Under the pieces are notes generated by a model. It was given only the letters and a program-made list of their open reading frames with translations. It did no database searches and was not told the DNA's origin. A stretch of 64,000 nt of DNA from Branchiostoma lanceolatum (taxonomy: Eukaryota > Chordata > Leptocardii > Amphioxiformes > Branchiostomatidae): positions 20,354,974-20,418,973 of the forward strand of contig NC_089724.1 in assembly GCF_035083965.1 (NCBI RefSeq), given 5' to 3'. Shown here piece after piece: positions 58,501 through 64,000 of this stretch; within the stretch, counting starts at the first letter, position 1, and each line of letters begins with the position of its first letter. Made by a program: the position numbers and the translations under genes.

Positions 58501-61500
58501 TGCATCCTCGAAAACTGGTCTGAAAGGTCAGGGTAGCAAATCAAATGGTACAAAGTCTGTACATGTACCTTTAAGGTCTCCAAACAGGAAAGTTATGGCC
58601 CCTACTGTCTTGTTGTCACTCCCACAACCGATAATAATAATTTTAGCCTGTGCTCAGACATCCCTAGGAGCTTGACGTTCTTATCGGAGACATCTTAACT
58701 GTCATTACAAAGACCTTGAGTAATGTTGGCTTGTTCTTTCCATTCGTCTTCAAAACATAGATGTGCAAAATGTAGCTGAGTCTACAGGACGAAACTGGGA
58801 TCTACAATTTAGTCCATATCACTGCACTTTGTAATGTCGGAAGAATACTTTTGTATCCCCAAGGCAGAATTCAGTACAAAAGAAATGATGCGATGCTACT
58901 CACTTGCTGAGGGCACTGCGTATTGTCTGGCCTGGCTTGGCATAAATAACCGTAGAGGACCCATCTGGCAGCAGGACTCGGCAGAACTTGTAGGACTGCC
59001 TGGGATCCGCTACTGCACTCTCGTTCAACTGGGATGTCTCCAGCGACTGGAGAAGACAGACAAACAGTAGGGAAGTGTAAGATACATGTACCATCAGCAG
59101 CAGTAAAAGACTAGTTTTTGTTCAATAAGGCCACACCAATTTTATTTGTTGATTCTCAGATTCTTTCAGAAAAGAGTGACAGGGCAGAAAAAAAATTAAA
59201 CATTTTTTTGGCAAATAGTCTTGGGTGAAGATAAGGGTTTACATAACATAAAGAAAAAGATGATTATTCAAGTTTCAGCTTTGTATGACTCATTTTATGC
59301 AATGCACCCCTTTCTTTGATTTAGCACTATAATTTAAGTAACAAAATCACCTTTTGCCATGTAATATATGGATTGATATTGAGAAATAGTTTTAATAAAT
59401 GAAAAATTATGACTTATGATAAAATGTGACCACACCTTTTAGGTATGTGCAGGCCTTTATAATCTATTTTGGTGGCTATTGAGTTTTCCAACTGAACAAA
59501 TAGTAAAATCGTGAGTAAAAATTTGTGAATGGGAATACTTCGGAATAGCGACCCAATTTTTTTTTTCAAAATGGAAAAAAACAGGAGAGGCAATTCCGAG
59601 AAGCAACAAAAAAAATTGGTGTGGCCTAACAGTAGTAAAAAAATGAGTCACCAGTTTATGATACTTGATCTATCATGAATTTAAATGCAATAAAATAACA
59701 GAACAGGTCACTGTGTTAATGACATTTAATGTTCAACGATACCTAAGATATGTGGCATATTATATGTCATGCTCATGAAGAACTGTCAGTTACTACATTA
59801 AAAGTTTAATTGAGTGTGATACAGCAACTGTTACTTTAAAGTGATGAAAGTCACCTCAGCAGACATGGCTTTCTGGTGCAGGACGTCTAAGTCTGTACTT
59901 GCGAGGGAACTGCGACGGCTGCTACTGTTGTCACTCAGGTGTCCATCTAGAACCTGTACAGAACCTGTGGGGAGTTTCACACATCAGTGTATGTCATAGT
60001 CAACAAAACACTATAGTGGCAGACTCTGTTATTCTAGATCTGATAACAGATTATATTTCAAACAAACCTGCTTAGGATACAAGGGAGCACTGTAATGTGT
60101 AACTTAAAAGCATTTAGAGGATAGCAATGTGTTAGATATCTTGAACAAACCTGTCTAAAGCAATCAGCCGGCTTCCAAGAAAGCCAGATTATCTAAGCCT
60201 CTATTCAGTTTCACTTCATCACTACACCATGGTACAATGATGGCCATGCACATGTCATGCGTGTGAAATCCATTAAAACCTCCCAGTGATTGTATGTGTT
60301 GTGGCATCTTTTGTTCAATGTCAGGGGCATTATGCCATTAACTAATGGAGAAGATTGGCTGGCCAGACTTGGGCTAAAATTAGTTGGTTGAGATTACCCA
60401 CCCCTGAAATCTCCTGTGGTCTGGCAGAGTCTGGAACATCTCTATGTGTAACTGTCAATCATACCAATATTATGTAGCAACAGTGGAAAAAAGAAGTCCC
60501 ATTATGGTCCATCAGAATTGGCAAATGGTTCACTTAATTCCACATCACCTTTTCTTACCACTAATTGTAATGATATGCCACTAATGCTGTATCATTAACA
60601 AAAATGATTATATTCCAGTCATTACTTGGTAATGTCATGACTGTTTTTTCATACATTATGTGGGAGGGGCTGTGAAAAATGCTGAAGTTTCAGACAAAGA
60701 CTGACCTGATGACCTGTCCACATCAGGTTGGAGCTTCATGTTCCTCTTGGAGTGCTTACCTGTGGATGGTACCAATCATATTAGATATTACATGTACTAG
60801 CTTCTACATCTATCTAAAGGGCTAATAACTCAAAATGAAAAAAAAAATGAAAAAAAATGTTTTAATGTGTGGCTAATGCTGCTTCACAATCAGACAAAAC
60901 GTTGAAATCAAAGAAAATGGTACATGTATTACTACTAAATAATGTTTTAATGTGGCTAAGTCACCTACATTCATAACAAGACAAAAGAAATGAAACACAA
61001 CTGTACAACATTCAAGCTTAAAGTACAATGTACATGTAAGTAATAACATTATGAACAAAATCATGTTATGAGCTCTATAAAAGTCTCCAGCATAATGTAC
61101 TTCCTACCTCTTGCCCACGGTAGCAAAGACCTGCGTTTCTTCTCAGCCGTCAGTTCAACAGCATTTTCACGCACCTTCCTCCATAACTAAATATAGAAAA
61201 AAAGCATTAAGGAGCCATATTTGAAATTCTGTCATATTCTCAAGTTCAGGAATTGGAGTCTTACTTAAAAAAACAACGACACCAATTCATGATACAGGTA
61301 CAACCACATGACATTGTGTATTTAACCAAATCTGTGATCTGAGGTTGCTTGATTATATTGTCTCCAGTCCTGTAAGATAGACTTGTATTAGTAAGACTTA
61401 GTACATTGTGTTTTTTACTCTACCAACCTTCAGGCCTCGACTCTCCTTGCTGGATTTGCTTGCAGTATCATCAGCGTCTGACCCACTGTTGGACACCAGG

Positions 61501-63276
61501 TCATAGGGCAAAGGTCGTCCCTCCATATCACACAACATGCAGTCCTGGTACAAAGGTGACTTAAGGAAACGGGAGTAGCTATCGAATTTCATCAACTGGA
61601 ATATCTGAAAACGAAAAGAGCATGCAGTGTTACATTATATATTTTATAGTGTGTTCTTTCATCAGCAGTCAGGGTGTGTGCATTTGAACCGGTGGAGAGA
61701 GATCTATACCATCTACCATTGGAACTTTTCTACTTTTGTTGGTGGATTGCAGTTACTAGATGTTGACGTAACAAGGCCATGAAAAATGAACTGCTTTTTT
61801 TGCTGGTGTCTCGTTACCAAGTCATGCTGAAATTATTTTACTTGTCCTCTACAAGGTAACTGAAGAATCTATATTGGAGCAAAGTCATACTATTGGGGCA
61901 ATATTCATAACTCAGAATACAAACCAAATGCCATACATACATGCACATGTAGTTTGCATTCAGGTAAAACCTTGAGACTAACGTAATGATTATAGTACAA
62001 ATATAAACTATTACATGCATGTACAATTATGGTTCTTCCTGACTGAACATAAGAAACAAAACAGACCTACATGTATGTTTAGCAGTCATTATGGTAACCC
62101 GTTGTTGTCCTGGGTTTGATATGAATGATTTTGATATTGATTTTATCATGACAATGCTGACACCAATGGCAAAATACAAAGTGATTTACAGTATTCACTT
62201 GGAAATTGCACCGGATGGGTACAGAATGATGTGCAGTTGTGATAAAAGATAAAACGCCTGATTGGGTAGCCCATATTCTATTGACAAAGGAAGGGTCTAC
62301 AGATTATATGCCAAGTGTTAATACCAAATTGCTTTTACTGAAAGCTACAGATATAATTTTGTCATTATACATCGACAAATGCGATGTGGGGGATGCAATG
62401 GGACATGTTCTTTTGATTCACACCAGTTATCTGAAAATGGAAAATGCTTTCATGAATTTGGCTTTATGTAGCAGTGATCTTTTTCGGCGTGTGAATACTA
62501 AAAGGTCTCCTCCTAGCAAATGGAATCTTAGACAGTAACAGACAATCAGCAACCTTTGGTCTTTGTAGCGCTTTCTCTGAGAAAAGATTTCAAGGATAAG
62601 AAATGTCTCTTCCGCACTATTAGCCATTGGCAGGTGTTAATGGAGAGGAAGCCATCGAAGCGATAAAGGCAAAAGAACAGAACAAGCATGCGCAACCTTG
62701 CAGTTGAAGGTCACTTACCTGCTGCATTCAGATGTAACCTGCTGAGACCTTGCATTGATTTTATCACTATCAAGCTTCAATCACTATACATGATGCTGAA
62801 GCTTTTATTTCTACCAGTGGGCTCACATACAGGAACTTCTTACTGTTAAAAGCATGGTACAATGTAATCCAGAGTCGTTCTATTGGGTTAAAACAGTATC
62901 ATAAACTGTAGCTGGTAGCACTAGCCAAGTGTTGTTTATGATGAAGTATCTTTTAAATATCATGATTACTATCAAGTAGACTGGCACCCAAGACAATCTT
63001 TGTACATGTGTATGTAAGATGGACCAACAAAGAATTGTTCTTGAAAGACTGCATAAAACAAGTCTAAGTCTCATGTGTGCAACACATCAAACAAACAAAC
63101 AAAGAAGACAAGCTGACTGTAGTTCTGACCTGCTGTTGTGCCAGGTTGAACATGTCGTGGGTGGGAGATCCCAGCATCTCATCCACCATCTGCCTGGCCT
63201 GGCTGTCGATGTTCACCGGCATGGAGGCCTTACTGGACATGTGTGTACTGTAGATCACCTGCGCTTGAGTCACCAT
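49534..63276 (-). CDS. RGS12: Regulator of G-protein signaling 12/14-type, 3-prime eleven exons (partial)
   Basis: Exons (minus): 63276-63130, 61604-61428, 61186-61108, 60759-60706, 59964-59855, 59046-58904, 54280-54143, 53096-52967, 52593-52428, 51698-51552, 50558-49534. All phases agree; 2316 nt, 771 aa plus stop. The first two exons are the C-terminal half of the RGS domain ([20 protein letters not shown], then [20 protein letters not shown]), followed by [12 protein letters not shown], which resembles RGS12. Two Raf-like Ras-binding domains follow at about residues 208-282 ([20 protein letters not shown]) and 284-355 ([20 protein letters not shown]). A GoLoco motif begins the last exon ([19 protein letters not shown]); a long disordered tail ends VTFV, a class I PDZ ligand. 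RGS acts as a GAP for Gi/o; GoLoco holds Gi-alpha-GDP. The start, the rest of RGS and any PDZ/PTB domains lie beyond 64000. It is probably the single ancestor-like gene of vertebrate RGS12 and RGS14. Confidence 0.93.
51763..51850 (-). mobile_element. 3-prime tail of a non-LTR retrotransposon in an RGS intron
   Basis: On the minus strand the sequence reads ATATGGGCCAGGTGCCCGAA, then TTAAAGTTGAAATGAAATG and an AAATG-type repeat tail ending at about 51763. The same ATATGGGCCAGGTGCC word occurs at 13130-13145. The upstream coding part was not recognised. Confidence 0.55.
52141..52405. repeat. Degenerate inverted repeat (MITE-like) in an RGS intron
   Basis: About 60 bp at 52141-52200 (CTTGCCCACAGCCTATGCAA ...) is repeated inverted at about 52340-52400 at roughly 80 percent. 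The interior is about 140 bp, non-coding. Confidence 0.55.
53590..53774. repeat. 185-bp MITE-like palindrome in an RGS intron
   Basis: Arms of about 70 bp (ATCATACTACTTGTGCATCA ... and its complement ending at 53774) surround an AT-rich centre of about 45 bp. Both arms carry AAAAAGCACCC(G/A)TG. No coding content. Confidence 0.8.
56506..57155 (+). repeat. Threefold direct repeat, about 215 bp per unit
   Basis: Units start at 56506, 56723 and 56936 (TGTGTTTGTGGTTGCATG). Each contains TAATTGCAGAACATG and TTTTCAAGCAAATGCACAAG, a G-rich hairpin around CATGTATA (CCCCCTCCCC/GGGGGAGGGG-like arms) and a splice-acceptor-like TTTTTCTAG near its end. Confidence 0.9.
57500..58045 (+). repeat. 80-bp tandem array, about 7 copies
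   Basis: The unit contains GAGGACAGAAAGGTATTCCT, CAAGAACCTCACTC, AAGAAACTCATTCTAGGTG and TAAGAAATTCATTCTT. Copies differ at several sites, the first being the most diverged. The period is not a multiple of three, and no long frame is open. Confidence 0.88.
58053..58283. repeat. Inverted repeat with about 62-bp arms
   Basis: Left arm 58053-58114 and right arm 58221-58283 are near-exact reverse complements (AAGGAAATGTCAGTGAGGAC ...), with about 106 bp between. It lies near the right end of the TA-target element. Confidence 0.9.
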
Positions 63277-64000
63277 CTAAAGAACATCATGAAAAGTATA
63301 ATTGTGAACTCATCAGCATAGTGGTAACAGCATTTATCCTTTAATTTACACAACAAACATGTGACTCACAATAGCAAAGTTTTGGATTCTTCTCACCAGT
63401 GAGCCTCTTACATGTCTATTTTTCACGTAGCTATACCAGGTCCACATGATAAGCCAGACAAATCCCCACAAAGCTTAACAGGTTTCTGCTGCTCAACATT
63501 AGGATTGGAGAAGCCAATGATACATAATGGACTTAAAGTATTATTTTTTTACATGTATCCACTCTTTGTCATCTGTGGCAACAAGAAGACAGGATGAGCA
63601 TTTCAATTATGTCATACCTAAATCAATACGTGTTTCTGGCATGTTCTTGGCATAAAAATGGTATGAAAAGTACATGGACCTCAAGTTCACACAAGGACAC
63701 TGCAAGACTCCTACACCTTTGAGTTTAAAAACATAACAGAATGCCAAAATGAGTCACAACATTCTTGGGGATGAAAGGAACCTGTGTTTACCTGGATACA
63801 GCCTAGAGTACAACCCTCTAATGGTGCACTTCAACTACAGGCACCAGAGATAAGACTAGTCTGCACTACCGGTAGTCATTACTGCCCTAAACCTCTTCCC
63901 AGGATCACAGCAAAAGCTGGGGTTATCTTCCATGCACAAGACATCAGCAGTACCAGGCTTTACACGAACATATACTTCACAGGGTGATAACAGATTGGAG
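63277..64000. other. Intron of the RGS gene reaching the window edge
   Basis: The next upstream exon, expected to encode the FWxACE part of the RGS domain, is not found here on the minus strand. No repeat or other gene recognised. Confidence 0.5.

Noticed and set aside
62239..62538. 99-codon plus-strand frame in an RGS intron
   Set aside because: No recognisable domain, isolated, and lying antisense in an intron.

Overview
The window looks like nuclear DNA of an invertebrate deuterostome, most likely an amphioxus (Branchiostoma). This is an inference. Its basis is intron-rich genes with canonical GT-AG introns, animal-specific proteins (a THO complex WD40 subunit, rhodopsin-class peptide GPCRs, a BTB-BACK-Kelch protein, an RGS12/14-type regulator with tandem Ras-binding domains), GC-rich exons in AT-rich DNA, and a very dense load of varied, mostly broken transposable elements. 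No bacterial, organellar or viral gene organisation is seen.

Layout. 1-5.3 kb: no recognised gene; a hairpin-tailed repeat and a large foldback. 5.3-9.1 kb (+): THOC3 in six exons, with a retrotransposon relic in intron 1 and a 370-bp palindrome in intron 4. 9.1-14.9 kb: gene-free, with a foldback transposon whose interior has grown into a 32-bp tandem array. 15.0-19.9 kb (+): a three-exon peptide-receptor-like GPCR whose first intron holds a reverse transcriptase relic split by a hAT-type MITE. 21.3-23.1 kb (-): an intronless Kelch-like gene. 25.7-29.7 kb: repeats, including a Harbinger-like element. 30.0-32.2 kb (-): a second GPCR, nearly identical to the first in its exons but not in its introns, so the two receptors converge on the Kelch gene. 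34.2-47.0 kb: one large nest. A Tigger-like element is split by a full-length non-LTR retrotransposon (minus strand, called element A here), which is itself interrupted by a second non-LTR element (B), a 606-bp inverted-repeat element and a 4.4-kb composite insert that carries further MITEs. 49.5-63.3 kb (-): the last eleven coding exons of an RGS12/RGS14-type gene whose start lies beyond the window; one of its introns holds a 2.9-kb element nested in another element.

The host genes form no operon or pathway. THOC3 acts in mRNA export, the GPCR pair would signal through heterotrimeric G proteins, and RGS12-type proteins are GTPase activators and scaffolds for such signalling, but the link here is only physical neighbourhood. 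The main interest is (i) exon-restricted homogenisation of the inverted GPCR pair and (ii) element boundaries that can be proved inside the window by target-site duplications and by uninterrupted paralogous copies (empty sites). Exon joins given for THOC3, both GPCRs and the RGS gene were checked: phases agree and total lengths are whole numbers of codons.
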